The position numbers and the translations under genes were made by a program. A stretch of 64,000 nt of DNA. Origin: JAXGMV01 sp040772085 (GTDB lineage Bacteria; Chloroflexota; Anaerolineae; Anaerolineales; Anaerolineaceae). How positions within the stretch are numbered: position 1 is the first letter of the stretch; every line of letters starts with the position of its first letter. Location: assembly GCA_040772085.1 (NCBI GenBank), contig JAXGYU010000001.1, positions 248,001-312,000 of the forward strand. The letters run 5' to 3'. Below are positions 33,479-42,208 of this stretch, piece by piece. Under the pieces are notes generated by a model, which was given only the letters and a program-made list of their open reading frames with translations, did not search any database and was not told the origin of the DNA.

Positions 33479-36400
33479 ATGGGTTTTGATGAAGTTTCAA
33501 ATCGGGTCGATTTTCCCAAGCAGGAGCGCGATATCCTGGCATTCTGGAAAGAGACAGACGCGTTCAACATAAATCGCGCCGCGCACAAGGGCAAGCCAAA
33601 ATGGTCCTTCGTCGATGGACCAATTACGGCCAACAACCCGATGGGCGTTCATCATGGCTGGGGCAGGACGTACAAAGACATCATGAATCGCTACCAGACC
33701 ATGACTGGTCACGAGCTGCGTTACCAGAATGGGTTCGACTGCCAGGGTTTGTGGGTAGAAGTTGAAGTGGAGAAAGATCAGGGCTTCAAGTCCAAAAAAG
33801 ATATTGAAGCCTACGGCATCGCCAACTTCGTCAACCTTTGCAAGGCGCGCGTGCTGCGCTATGCCGCTGTACAGACCCGTCAGTCCATTCGTCTCGGCTA
33901 CTGGATGGACTGGAATGACCCCGAGACGCTCGAGTATCTGGCGGAAAAATTGCTGGAAGATTCGAACCAGACCCTGACCCTCAACGGACCGCACGGACCG
34001 GTCACAGGCACGGTGGAATGGCTGGTGGGACAACTGGGCCTGCCGCAGCTCGAAGGCAGCTACTTCACCTTTTCGACCGAAAATAACTTCATGATCTGGA
34101 AGTTCCTCAAGCGCTGCCATGATCATGGCTGGATCTATCGCGGCGTCGATGTGATGCCGTGGTGCCCGCGCTGCGCGACTGGCATCAGCCAGCATGAGAT
34201 CGTCACCGATGGCTATTCCGAGCTGACCCACAAGAGTGTTGTGCTGCGCTTCCCGCTGCTGACCTCCGACGGAGCGCCCGTCATCGACGCGCAGGGCCGC
34301 CGTGAATCGCTCCTGATCTGGACGACCACACCCTGGACGCTGACCTCCAACGTCGCGGCCGCGGTCGGACCAGAACTGACCTATGTCAAAGTGGCTCAGG
34401 GCGATGAAGTTTTCTACCTGGCTAAAGGCACCATGCAGATGCTCAAGAATGAGTATCAGGTCCTGGGTGAGCTCAAGGGCGCCGATATGATCGGCTGGAA
34501 ATATCAGGGGCCTTTTGATGAACTGCCCGCCAACAATACCAAGGGCGGTCTGACGGAACTGACCGAACTGACAGCGAACATCGACACCAACGTCGTCCAC
34601 GCGCATCAGGTGATCCCCTGGAGTGAGGTGGGTGAGGCCGAAGGTACGGGCATCGTCCACATCGCGCCAGGCTGCGGCGCTGAGGACTTTGTGCTGGGTA
34701 AGGAGTTCCACCTGCCGCTGGTCGCGCCGCTGGATGAAGAGGGCTATTTCCTCAAGTCCGGTTTCGACTGGTTGGGCGGCATGCATGTCTCAGAAGTGGC
34801 TGACCCGATTTTCGAGAACCTGATCAAAAAGGAACGCCTCTACCGCATCATCTCCTATACCCACCGCTACCCGACCTGCTGGCGCTGCAAGACCGAACTG
34901 GTGTTCCGGCTGGTCGATGAGTGGTATATCAACATGGGCGAGGTTTATGACAAGCCCGATGATCAGGTGACCCCGGAGGAGAAAGAGGTCAGCCTGCGTT
35001 ATCAGATCATGGATGTCGTCGGTCAGATCAACTGGATCCCGGCTTTTGGTTATTCGCGTGAGATGGACTGGCTGCACAACATGCACGACTGGATGATCTC
35101 GAAGAAGCGATACTGGGGTCTGGCGCTGCCGATCTGGACTTGTGACCATTGCAATCACTTTGAGGTGATTGGCGACGAGCATGAATTACACGAGCGGGCA
35201 ATAGAAGGCTGGGAAACATTTGAGGGGCATACGCCGCATCGCCCATATGTGGACGCGGTCAAGCTGGCTTGTCCCAAGTGCGGCGGCACCATGAACCGCA
35301 TCGCGGATGTCGGCAACCCCTGGCTGGACGCTGGTATCGTGCCATTCAGCACCCTGAGCTTCCGTGCCGATCCGGACTACTTCCAGAAATGGTATCCCGC
35401 TGACTGGATCTCGGAATCCTTCCCAGGTCAGTTCCGCAACTGGTTCTACAGCCTGCTGGTGATGGGTACCGTGCTGTCGGGCAAACCGCCGTTCATGGAG
35501 AATTTCAGCTATGGCACGCTCGTGGCAGAGGACGGACGTCCGATGCATAAGAGTGCCGGCAACTCAATCGAATTCAACACTGCCGCGGATAAAATGGGCG
35601 TCGACGTGATGCGCTGGTTGTATGCCACCTGCAAGCCGGAACTGGATCTGCATTTCGGCTTCCATCGCGGTGATGAAGTCCGGCGGCAATTCCTGATCCC
35701 GCTCTGGAACGCGTACAGCTTCTTTGTCACCTATGCACGGATCGACGGCTGGCAGCCGCCTGCTGATGGATTCGACACCGATCACCCTGAAGGACTGCCG
35801 CCGGTGAGTGACAATCTGCTTGACAGATGGATTCTGGCGCGCACCAATCAGGTGAACGAAAAAGTCACTGAAGGACTGGAAGACTCCGACTTCATGACCG
35901 CCTCCAACAGCATTGGCGTGCTGATCGATGACCTGACCAACTGGTACATTCGCCGGTCACGCAGGCGCTTCTGGAAGAGTGAACAGGATACCGACAAGGG
36001 CAGCGCATACGGCACGCTCTATCATGTCCTGGTCAAGCTGATCCGCATGCTGGCGCCCTTCACGCCTTTCGTCGCGGAAGTGATGTATCAAAACCTCGTG
36101 CGCAATGTTTATCCCGCCGCGTTGCTGAGTGTGCACCAAACAGCCTGGCCCAAACCGGCGATGGATGTTGTTGAAGAGAGCCTGCTGGATCAGATGGCAT
36201 TGGCGCGCGATGTTGCCAGTCTGGGTCTGGCTGCCAGGAACGCCGAGAATTTAAAGGTTCGCCAGCCATTGGCGAAGGCGATGGCTTTTGCTGGCAGCCG
36301 CAATACCTTGCTGCCTGAACTGGTCGATATTATTACGGATGAATTGAATGTCAAAGCGTTTGAATTTGTTCATCAGGCTGGTGAGCTGGTCAATTACAAG

Positions 36401-36925
36401 CTGCAGCCGAACAACAAGTTGATGGGACCGAAATACGGCGCGAAATTCCCGAAGGTCAGGGACGCCGTGCTCGCGCTGGACGCCAATGAGATGGTTGCCA
36501 GAATCCTTGCTGGCGAAAGAGTGCCGGTGGTGGTGGATGGTGAGAAGCTTGAACTGCCGGCGGAGGAGGTTCAGATTTTATCCGTTCCGGTCGCGGGGCT
36601 GGCAGTCTTCTCTGACCGCGGCATCCACGTCGCGGTGGACGCGATGATCACGCCCGAATTGCGCGATGAGGGCCTCGCACGCGAGGTTGTGCGCCGCATC
36701 CAGGACCTGCGCAAGACCGCCGGCTTTGACATTGCTGACCGGATTCATGTGCGCTATAGCGCCAGCGGGCTGCTGACTGCCGCTATTGCCTCCAACGCCG
36801 AGTACATCCGGCGCGAGGTGCTGGCGGTCAGTCTCGAGAATTCAGCCCCCGGGCTGGGGATGCAGCAGGCGGAAGCAGAATTCGATGGTGAGCAGTTGCT
36901 GGTCGGTGTCGAGAAAGCTGAATAA
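33479..36925 (+). CDS. ileS: isoleucyl-tRNA synthetase with atypical HIGH and KMSKS motifs
   Basis: 1148 residues, class I synthetase. The HIGH position reads PMGVHHGWGRTYKD and the KMSKS position reads DGRPMHKSAGNSIEF, so only the second Lys-Ser of KMSKS is kept. The editing domain (TTTPWTLTSNVAAAV), two Cys pairs (CWRCKTE, CDHC; later CPKCGG) and the anticodon-binding region (NWYIRRSRRRFWKS) are present. Identity as IleRS rests on overall similarity plus the Ile T-box directly upstream. The start is the ATG at 33479 with GGAGGCGAG upstream; the ATG at 33467 abuts the terminator T-run and lacks a ribosome site. Followed by a bidirectional terminator. Confidence 0.9.
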   Translation: MGFDEVSNRVDFPKQERDILAFWKETDAFNINRAAHKGKPKWSFVDGPITANNPMGVHHGWGRTYKDIMNRYQTMTGHELRYQNGFDCQGLWVEVEVEKDQGFKSKKDIEAYGIANFVNLCKARVLRYAAVQTRQSIRLGYWMDWNDPETLEYLAEKLLEDSNQTLTLNGPHGPVTGTVEWLVGQLGLPQLEGSYFTFSTENNFMIWKFLKRCHDHGWIYRGVDVMPWCPRCATGISQHEIVTDGYSELTHKSVVLRFPLLTSDGAPVIDAQGRRESLLIWTTTPWTLTSNVAAAVGPELTYVKVAQGDEVFYLAKGTMQMLKNEYQVLGELKGADMIGWKYQGPFDELPANNTKGGLTELTELTANIDTNVVHAHQVIPWSEVGEAEGTGIVHIAPGCGAEDFVLGKEFHLPLVAPLDEEGYFLKSGFDWLGGMHVSEVADPIFENLIKKERLYRIISYTHRYPTCWRCKTELVFRLVDEWYINMGEVYDKPDDQVTPEEKEVSLRYQIMDVVGQINWIPAFGYSREMDWLHNMHDWMISKKRYWGLALPIWTCDHCNHFEVIGDEHELHERAIEGWETFEGHTPHRPYVDAVKLACPKCGGTMNRIADVGNPWLDAGIVPFSTLSFRADPDYFQKWYPADWISESFPGQFRNWFYSLLVMGTVLSGKPPFMENFSYGTLVAEDGRPMHKSAGNSIEFNTAADKMGVDVMRWLYATCKPELDLHFGFHRGDEVRRQFLIPLWNAYSFFVTYARIDGWQPPADGFDTDHPEGLPPVSDNLLDRWILARTNQVNEKVTEGLEDSDFMTASNSIGVLIDDLTNWYIRRSRRRFWKSEQDTDKGSAYGTLYHVLVKLIRMLAPFTPFVAEVMYQNLVRNVYPAALLSVHQTAWPKPAMDVVEESLLDQMALARDVASLGLAARNAENLKVRQPLAKAMAFAGSRNTLLPELVDIITDELNVKAFEFVHQAGELVNYKLQPNNKLMGPKYGAKFPKVRDAVLALDANEMVARILAGERVPVVVDGEKLELPAEEVQILSVPVAGLAVFSDRGIHVAVDAMITPELRDEGLAREVVRRIQDLRKTAGFDIADRIHVRYSASGLLTAAIASNAEYIRREVLAVSLENSAPGLGMQQAEAEFDGEQLLVGVEKAE

Positions 36926-36945
36926 GCGCACGGATTGATAAAAAG

Positions 36946-36977
36946 AAACTGACCCAAAGAAAATTGGGTCAGTTTTT
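36946..36977. terminator. bidirectional intrinsic terminator (ileS / MBL gene)
   Basis: A perfect 12-bp stem AAACTGACCCAA / TTGGGTCAGTTT with a 6-base loop; T-run on the right, A-run on the left. Confidence 0.88.
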
Positions 36978-36996
36978 GATTCTATGCGTTTAACGT

Positions 36997-37836
36997 CTAA
37001 TCGTTGCTGGCGACGCTCATGTGCCGGTAAAGCGAGACCAGATTGCGTTTATGCAGCTCCAGCGCAAGCCCACCCAGATTGACCCGGCTCTTGCCGCAGG
37101 CTTCGATGTCGATGCCATCCAGATAATCCTGCGGTTCCTTGCGGCGCAGGGAAGTCTTCACCGCTTTACGGATATTGGTCAGGTAATCGAGGTTTTCCTT
37201 GACCGCCGCTTCAATCTCGCCGCGCAGGATGATGTCGCCATGACCCTGGACGATATTTTCCAGACCCATTTTCCCGATGGACCGGATCGATTCGCTTAAT
37301 ACTTCCGGATCGCCATCGACGATGTAGGGCAAAGCCATGAAGGTGTCGCCCGCGAACAGGATTTTATCCTCTTCAATCAATACCGAAATGCCGTCTACCG
37401 AATGTCCGGGGGTGAGCAGGATGGTCAGGGTTTTCTTGCCGACCTTGAGATTCATCTGACCGCTGTCGAAGGTCAGATCAGGCGCGACGATTTCTACCTC
37501 AGCAAATATTTTATTGCTCGCCCGGGCAGCTTCCAGCGCCGCCTGTCCTCTGGACAATGTCAACTCACGGTTGAGGGTATGGCCGATCACGGTCGCGTGG
37601 CGGTAGAAGCAGTTGCCCCAGGTATGATCCGCGTGATGGTGTGAGTTGATGACGTAGCGCACGGGTATGCCGAGCTCGTCTTCGATGAATTGTTGCATCT
37701 GTTTGGTTTCTTCAGGGATCGTGAGGGTGTCAATGACGACTGCCCATTGCGGGCCAGTGATGGCGCCGGCAGTCACCTGGGCATATATGTCACTCTGAAA
37801 CCAATATACATTTTCGGACAATCTTTCCCGCTGCAT
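36997..37836 (-). CDS. metallo-beta-lactamase-fold hydrolase
   Basis: 279 residues. The metal-binding motif is INSHHHADHTWGN (HxHxDH), followed by LTPGHSVDG (third His), LFAGDTF (bridging Asp) and IVQGHGDII (last His). The class includes glyoxalase II-like, quorum-lactonase-like and other hydrolases; the substrate is not evident. The C-terminal 70 residues form a helical extension (DYLTNIRKAV). It has a near-consensus promoter, TTGACA-N17-TATTCT, so it may be well expressed. Convergent with ileS, divergent from the SDR gene. Confidence 0.82.
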   Translation of the reverse strand: MQRERLSENVYWFQSDIYAQVTAGAITGPQWAVVIDTLTIPEETKQMQQFIEDELGIPVRYVINSHHHADHTWGNCFYRHATVIGHTLNRELTLSRGQAALEAARASNKIFAEVEIVAPDLTFDSGQMNLKVGKKTLTILLTPGHSVDGISVLIEEDKILFAGDTFMALPYIVDGDPEVLSESIRSIGKMGLENIVQGHGDIILRGEIEAAVKENLDYLTNIRKAVKTSLRRKEPQDYLDGIDIEACGKSRVNLGGLALELHKRNLVSLYRHMSVASND

Positions 37837-37873
37837 AAGTTGACCCTTGTGTTTGAGTTGTTAATCAACCGCT

Positions 37874-37902
37874 AGAATAGCATAAACAAATATAAATGTC
37901 AA
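37874..37902 (-). promoter_or_regulatory. strong promoter of the MBL-fold gene
   Basis: TTGACA (37902-37897), 17 bases, TATTCT (37879-37874). Leader of about 30 bases before the ATG at 37836. Confidence 0.8.
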
Positions 37903-37969
37903 AAAAATCAAGAGTCAACCTGTATAATTGCAATGGGTCATTGTTTTGACGGAGAAAACAGGTGAAATT

Positions 37970-38698
37970 GTGGCGAAAAACCCGAATTTAGCACTGATTA
38001 CAGGCGCTGCAGGCCGCATGGGCAAGGTCATTGCCCTCGAACTGGCGGCCGCCGGATACGATATCGCCTTGCATTACAACTCTTCAGCAGCCAAGGCAAA
38101 AGAGACCGCGCGGGAAATCGAAGCGCTGGGCAGAAGGGTCAGCCTGGTGAGGGCCGATCTCTCGAAAACTGCCCATGTGAGCGCCATGTTCAGGAAGCTC
38201 GCTGACATGGACGGCACCCTGAAAATTACCGTCAACGCGGCAGGCATCATGCCGGCAGGCAACCTGAAGACGCTGACCCTAGCTGAGTGGGAACAGGTGA
38301 TTGCCGTTAACACGACCGCTCCGTTTCTGGTAGGCCAGCAAGCCTATCATCTGATGCAGGCTGAAGGCGGCTTGCTGGTCAACATCATCGATATTGGCGC
38401 TGAAAAAGGGTGGAGCGGTTTCCCGCAATACACGGTTAGCAAGGCGGCGCTGCAGAAGCTCACGGAATTGCAGGCGAGATCCTATGCGCCTGCCGTCCGG
38501 GTCAATGGCATCTCTCCCGGCTTGATTGCCCCCGCGCCGGATTTCGACCCCGCGCGCTGGCAGAAGCTGCTCAAGAAGGTGCCGCTGAAGCGTCAGGGCG
38601 ATTTCTCTGACATTGCCAGAACGGTCCTCTTCCTCTCGGAAAACCCTTATATCACCGGTGAGATTATCAGCGTCGACGGCGGGTACAGGCTCTCATGA
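37970..38698 (+). CDS. short-chain dehydrogenase/reductase, pteridine-reductase-like
   Basis: 242 residues. The NAD(P)-binding motif is TGAAGRMG, NAAG follows (VNAAGIMP), and the active-site pair is YTVSK. The catalytic Ser of ordinary SDRs is replaced: the strand reads NIIDIGAEKGW, with an Asp where PTR1/FolM pteridine reductases also carry one. That makes reduction of a pterin or folate plausible, which would matter in a ThyX organism that may lack FolA; this is inference. Start: GTG at 37970 after AGGTGA; a TTG at 37928 lies within the -10 box TATAAT (37923-37928). Overlaps the next gene by 4 bp. Confidence 0.75.
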   Translation: MAKNPNLALITGAAGRMGKVIALELAAAGYDIALHYNSSAAKAKETAREIEALGRRVSLVRADLSKTAHVSAMFRKLADMDGTLKITVNAAGIMPAGNLKTLTLAEWEQVIAVNTTAPFLVGQQAYHLMQAEGGLLVNIIDIGAEKGWSGFPQYTVSKAALQKLTELQARSYAPAVRVNGISPGLIAPAPDFDPARWQKLLKKVPLKRQGDFSDIARTVLFLSENPYITGEIISVDGGYRLS

Positions 38699-39615
38699 CC
38701 CAGCTCTTCTACTCCTACGTCAGACGCCTGTTCTCCCCCTCTTCTGCCAGAATCATGCTCGGCTGCCTGGTCTCTTACGCGGCAGGCTTCGCGATCACGG
38801 TATACCTGGGACGTCCAATGCGGCTGGACCTCGCCATGCAGGGATTGCTGATTGTGTTGCTGTTCGGATTAACAGGCATCTGCCTGGATGATTTCTTCAA
38901 GACGTATCGTCTGAGCTTTCGCATGGTTGCTGATCAGCCGCATGAGCGGAAGATACAGTATGAAACACAAGCGCGCTATCGGACCGCTCTGCTGATCTTC
39001 TCGATGGTGCTGATGGTCAGCGCGGTTTTGCTGACGATGATGCTGATGACGCGCAAAGATGTCACGACGATGCTGCCCGCGTTGGTATTCACGTTTGCCT
39101 TGTTCGCGATCACGTTCAAGTTCCCGCCCTTTTCAACCTTGCTGGCAAACCAGATCGAACTGGTTGAAGCCGTCGCGGTGGGTCTGCTCGCCCCGGCGAT
39201 CGGGTTCTTTATCAATTATGGTGAGTATCACCGCTTGCTGGGCATCCTGATCCTGCCGTTGTTCCTGCTTTATTTCGCCTGGGTTTTCAGCGCCGGACTG
39301 GACAGCTACTACCAGGAGGATCCTGAAGAGGGCAAAGCGCTGATCCGGCTGGTCGGTTTGAAGCGCGGTCTCGAGTTTCATCATTTCCTGCTGATAACAG
39401 CCTATGCCTGGGCTGCCTTGAGCCTGCTGGTGAATATGCCATGGTCTTTGGTCTGGCCGCAATTGCTGACCATTCCGCTTTCTGCCGGCAAAATCATGCT
39501 CCTGAATCAGTTGCCCGCCGGCTTGAAGCCGCAACTAAAAACGATCGGCAGGTTGTCATTCTGGACGTTTCTGATCGCCGGCTACTTTCTTGTTTACACG
39601 CTTTTTATGAATTAA
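38695..39615 (+). CDS. UbiA-superfamily prenyltransferase-like membrane protein
   Basis: 306 residues, about eight membrane helices. Two cytosolic loops resemble the two Asp-rich motifs of UbiA enzymes: GICLDDFFKTYRL with DQPHERKI, and GLDSYYQEDPEEGKALIRLVG. In true UbiA enzymes these read NDxxDxxxD and DxxxD; here several Asp positions differ, so activity is uncertain. Start overlaps the SDR stop as ATGA, so the two are cotranslated and may modify the same lipid-soluble compound. I put it as UbiA-like from motif placement only. Confidence 0.5.
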   Translation: MTQLFYSYVRRLFSPSSARIMLGCLVSYAAGFAITVYLGRPMRLDLAMQGLLIVLLFGLTGICLDDFFKTYRLSFRMVADQPHERKIQYETQARYRTALLIFSMVLMVSAVLLTMMLMTRKDVTTMLPALVFTFALFAITFKFPPFSTLLANQIELVEAVAVGLLAPAIGFFINYGEYHRLLGILILPLFLLYFAWVFSAGLDSYYQEDPEEGKALIRLVGLKRGLEFHHFLLITAYAWAALSLLVNMPWSLVWPQLLTIPLSAGKIMLLNQLPAGLKPQLKTIGRLSFWTFLIAGYFLVYTLFMN

Positions 39616-39670
39616 TAATGCGTTATAATCGCGGTTGGGGGCGATTGACCCTGCCAGGTTATTAACTATT

Positions 39671-40630
39671 ATGGTCTTCAATTTCGGGGGTTTCACGAAC
39701 AATAATTTGATCAGAATTATCCTTGCCGGAATTTTGATCATTTTCCTTTGCGGTTGTGTCGGTCCAAAGCCGGTTAGTTCATCCAACTTAAAAATTCCGT
39801 TAGTTGTAAAGACCTTGGAAATTGGCTTGACCCAGACGGCTGTCAGCCTGCCGACAGCGACACCAACGCCTGAGCCAACCAACACACTCACGCCAACGCC
39901 TGAACCAACCAGTACATTGACGCCAACACCCATTCTGCCAACGCCAACCGCAACCTGGGCAGTGCTTCCTCCCGGGAAGGTGACCATGCCCGTCCTGCTC
40001 TATCACCATATCAGTGATGATCCGAAATTTTCTGCGTATGGTGTGGATGTCGAGAGCTTCAGGCAGGAGATGGAATCGCTCAAGGCCCGTGGTTATCAAA
40101 CGCTTCCATTATCCGCGTTGGTTTCAACTATTCGGGTTGGCGGCGCTATGCCGGAACGACCGATTGCGATCACATTCGACGATGGCGATCTGGACGTCTA
40201 TGAAAATGCCTTCCCTATCATGCAGTCCCTTGGCTTCACTGGCACGATTTTCGTCGTGACAAAGTACATTGACGCGCCTGGATTTATGAGTACCAGTCAG
40301 ATTACAGAATTGCTACAGGCTGGATGGGAGCTTGGCTCGCATGGCCGGTCCCATATTGACCTGACCAAGACATCCGACGCTGAGTCTGAAATCACTTTTT
40401 CGAAAACGCATCTGGAGCAAAAATTTAATACGACAGTTAATTTCATTGCCTACCCGTACGGTGAGATAAATCCTGATATCATAAGAATGACGATCGATGC
40501 GAGGTATCAAGGGGGTGCAGGGCTGGGGACTCGCTGGGAGCATATGCCATATGATGTCTATTACATCAACCGCATCGAGATAAAGCATGGCACACCGCTT
40601 GAGAAGTTCAACGCCATGCTGCCGTGGTAA
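39671..40630 (+). CDS. polysaccharide deacetylase (CE4/NodB) lipoprotein, active-site intact
   Basis: 319 residues. Signal peptide with lipobox (LCGC; Cys29), a linker of TPEPT-type repeats, then a NodB domain: AITFDDGDLD (Asp170 base, Asp171 metal ligand), SHGRSHIDL (His224 and His228), and YPYGEIN. All three metal ligands are present, so it should remove acetyl groups from surface glycan or peptidoglycan. The start is the ATG at 39671; TATAAT lies at 39624-39629 and a Shine-Dalgarno is weak. It is followed after 10 bases by a paralogue that has lost these residues. Confidence 0.88.
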   Translation: MVFNFGGFTNNNLIRIILAGILIIFLCGCVGPKPVSSSNLKIPLVVKTLEIGLTQTAVSLPTATPTPEPTNTLTPTPEPTSTLTPTPILPTPTATWAVLPPGKVTMPVLLYHHISDDPKFSAYGVDVESFRQEMESLKARGYQTLPLSALVSTIRVGGAMPERPIAITFDDGDLDVYENAFPIMQSLGFTGTIFVVTKYIDAPGFMSTSQITELLQAGWELGSHGRSHIDLTKTSDAESEITFSKTHLEQKFNTTVNFIAYPYGEINPDIIRMTIDARYQGGAGLGTRWEHMPYDVYYINRIEIKHGTPLEKFNAMLPW

Positions 40631-40640
40631 AGGAGGAAAA

Positions 40641-41648
40641 ATGATCAGGAAATTGATTGTCGTACTTGTTATTCTGACATTGGCGGGCTGCAGCACGCCG
40701 AAAGCGACAGAGGCACCGGGGGCGGTGTATACCGCAGCCGCGCTGACAGTCTCCGCGAATATCACGCAGACGGCTGCCAGCCTGCCGACAGCAACGCCGA
40801 CTGCCGTGCCGACGAACACCGCCGCCCCTACCGCGACCCTCGCGCCAACCGCGACAGTTCCGCTGCCAACACCGACCTGGGTTACCCTTCCGCCGGGAAA
40901 AGTGACCGTGCCGATCCTGCTCTATTATCATGTCGGCGATGGTAAAGAGGACAATTTGTACTATCAATGGGAAACAAACATTGATATCCCTTCGGCCGAT
41001 TTCCGGCATCAGATGCAGATCCTCAAGGACGCTGGCTACACCTCCGTCACCGTATCGAAAATCGCGGATGTGCTGCTTAAAGGCGGCGAACTGCCTGCCA
41101 AGCCCGTCGCGATCACGTTTGATGTAATTACCACGGGCATCTACAATAAAGCCTTCCCGATCATGAAAGCGTACGGTTTTGTCGGCACCCTTTATGTCAC
41201 CAGTAATCAGGTCAATGGTGAAGGCGTGCTGAATGAACGGCAGATCAAGGAGCTGGTGACTGCTGGTTGGGAAATCGGTTCACGCGGCAGCAATGGTGTT
41301 GATCTGACACTGGATCACTCTGTGTTATCTGATGAGATCTCAGGCTCCAGGCTGCGCCTGGAAGGCATGTTCGGTGTGCCCGTGACCTCCTTCTCCTACC
41401 CATACGGCAGCATGGACCCCGCGGTCGCCTCACGCGTCAACGAATGGGGTTACCGCTCTGCCGTCGGTCTTTTGAACTTTTACGATCACACCCTGGCAAA
41501 TCTCTATTACCTGCCGCGGCTCGAGGTCAAGAACACCTGGTCGAAACAGGATTTTGTGTCCGTCCTGCCATGGCAGCCAGGTGCGATCCCGACGCCGGAT
41601 GTATCACCGCTGCAGGGTGTACAGATCAAAAGCACACCAAAACCGTAA
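40641..41648 (+). CDS. polysaccharide-deacetylase-like lipoprotein lacking catalytic residues
   Basis: 335 residues, a tandem paralogue of the preceding gene with the same plan: lipobox LAGC, Thr/Pro/Ala linker, NodB domain starting at VTVPILLYYHVGDG. The metal site is gone: TFDDG reads TFDVITTG (Asp to Val162), and SHxxxH reads SRGSNG (His to Arg215 and Gly219). The YPYG strand and overall length are kept and the reading frame is intact, which suggests a selected non-catalytic role such as glycan binding or support of the active neighbour. A 40-residue Pro-rich tail is added. Shine-Dalgarno AAGGAGG is strong. Same operon as the active copy. Confidence 0.88.
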   Translation: MIRKLIVVLVILTLAGCSTPKATEAPGAVYTAAALTVSANITQTAASLPTATPTAVPTNTAAPTATLAPTATVPLPTPTWVTLPPGKVTVPILLYYHVGDGKEDNLYYQWETNIDIPSADFRHQMQILKDAGYTSVTVSKIADVLLKGGELPAKPVAITFDVITTGIYNKAFPIMKAYGFVGTLYVTSNQVNGEGVLNERQIKELVTAGWEIGSRGSNGVDLTLDHSVLSDEISGSRLRLEGMFGVPVTSFSYPYGSMDPAVASRVNEWGYRSAVGLLNFYDHTLANLYYLPRLEVKNTWSKQDFVSVLPWQPGAIPTPDVSPLQGVQIKSTPKP

Positions 41649-41651
41649 AAT

Positions 41652-41680
41652 TTGACACGCCTGGTCATCTGTGGTTTGAT
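41652..41680 (+). promoter_or_regulatory. promoter of peroxiredoxin gene
   Basis: TTGACA (41652-41657), 17 bases, TTTGAT (41675-41680), 27 bases before the ATG at 41708. Confidence 0.65.
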
Positions 41681-41707
41681 TATTGGTAACTGCTAATGGA
41701 GGGAACT

Positions 41708-42169
41708 ATGGACTTGAAAAAAGGAATGAAAGCGCCTGACTTTACCCTGAAGGATGAAGCGGGTAAGGAGCATAAACTGTCGTCGTATAAAGGGCAGAAG
41801 GTTGTCCTGTATTTTTACCCGAAGGACAATACGCCCGGCTGCACTACCCAAGCCTGCAGCTTCCGCGATGATTACGAAGCCTATAAAGACCTGGGCGTAG
41901 CGGTGATTGGTGTCAGCCCGGACAGCGAGAAATCGCACGCCAAGTTCAAGGAAGGCAAGAGTTTGCCGTTTACTTTGCTCTCGGACCCTGAGCATAAGGT
42001 CATTGAGCAATACGGCTCCTGGGGCCGGAAAAAGATGATGGGCAGGGAGTATGACGGCGTGCTCAGGAACACTTTCCTGATTGACGAAAAAGGCAAGATT
42101 CTGGAAATTTATGAGAAGGTCAAACCGGCCGAAAACAGCAAAGAAATTTTGCAGCGGCTGGCGGAGTAA
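41708..42169 (+). CDS. bcp: thioredoxin-dependent peroxiredoxin (BCP/PrxQ)
   Basis: 153 residues. DNTPGCTTQACSFRD carries the peroxidatic Cys45 and, five residues on, the resolving Cys50, as in PrxQ. It reduces hydrogen peroxide and organic hydroperoxides in the cytoplasm. The ATG at 41708 has GGAGGG five bases upstream, so an in-frame ATG at 41696 is part of the ribosome site. It has its own promoter and terminator. Confidence 0.93.
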   Translation: MDLKKGMKAPDFTLKDEAGKEHKLSSYKGQKVVLYFYPKDNTPGCTTQACSFRDDYEAYKDLGVAVIGVSPDSEKSHAKFKEGKSLPFTLLSDPEHKVIEQYGSWGRKKMMGREYDGVLRNTFLIDEKGKILEIYEKVKPAENSKEILQRLAE

Positions 42170-42175
42170 ACTGAT

Positions 42176-42205
42176 CAACCTCCTCGAAAGAGGAGGTTGT
42201 TTTTT
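42176..42205 (+). terminator. intrinsic terminator of the peroxiredoxin gene
   Basis: A 10-bp stem CAACCTCCTC / GAGGAGGTTG with a GAAA tetraloop, followed by six T residues. Confidence 0.9.
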
Positions 42206-42208
42206 AAG

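Noticed and set aside
33497..34786. A 429-codon open frame antisense to ileS
   Set aside because: Opposite a clear synthetase, with no Shine-Dalgarno or domain.
40641..41648. A pseudogene call for the second CE4 gene
   Set aside because: The frame is full length with a good lipobox and a strong ribosome site; only catalytic residues are changed.
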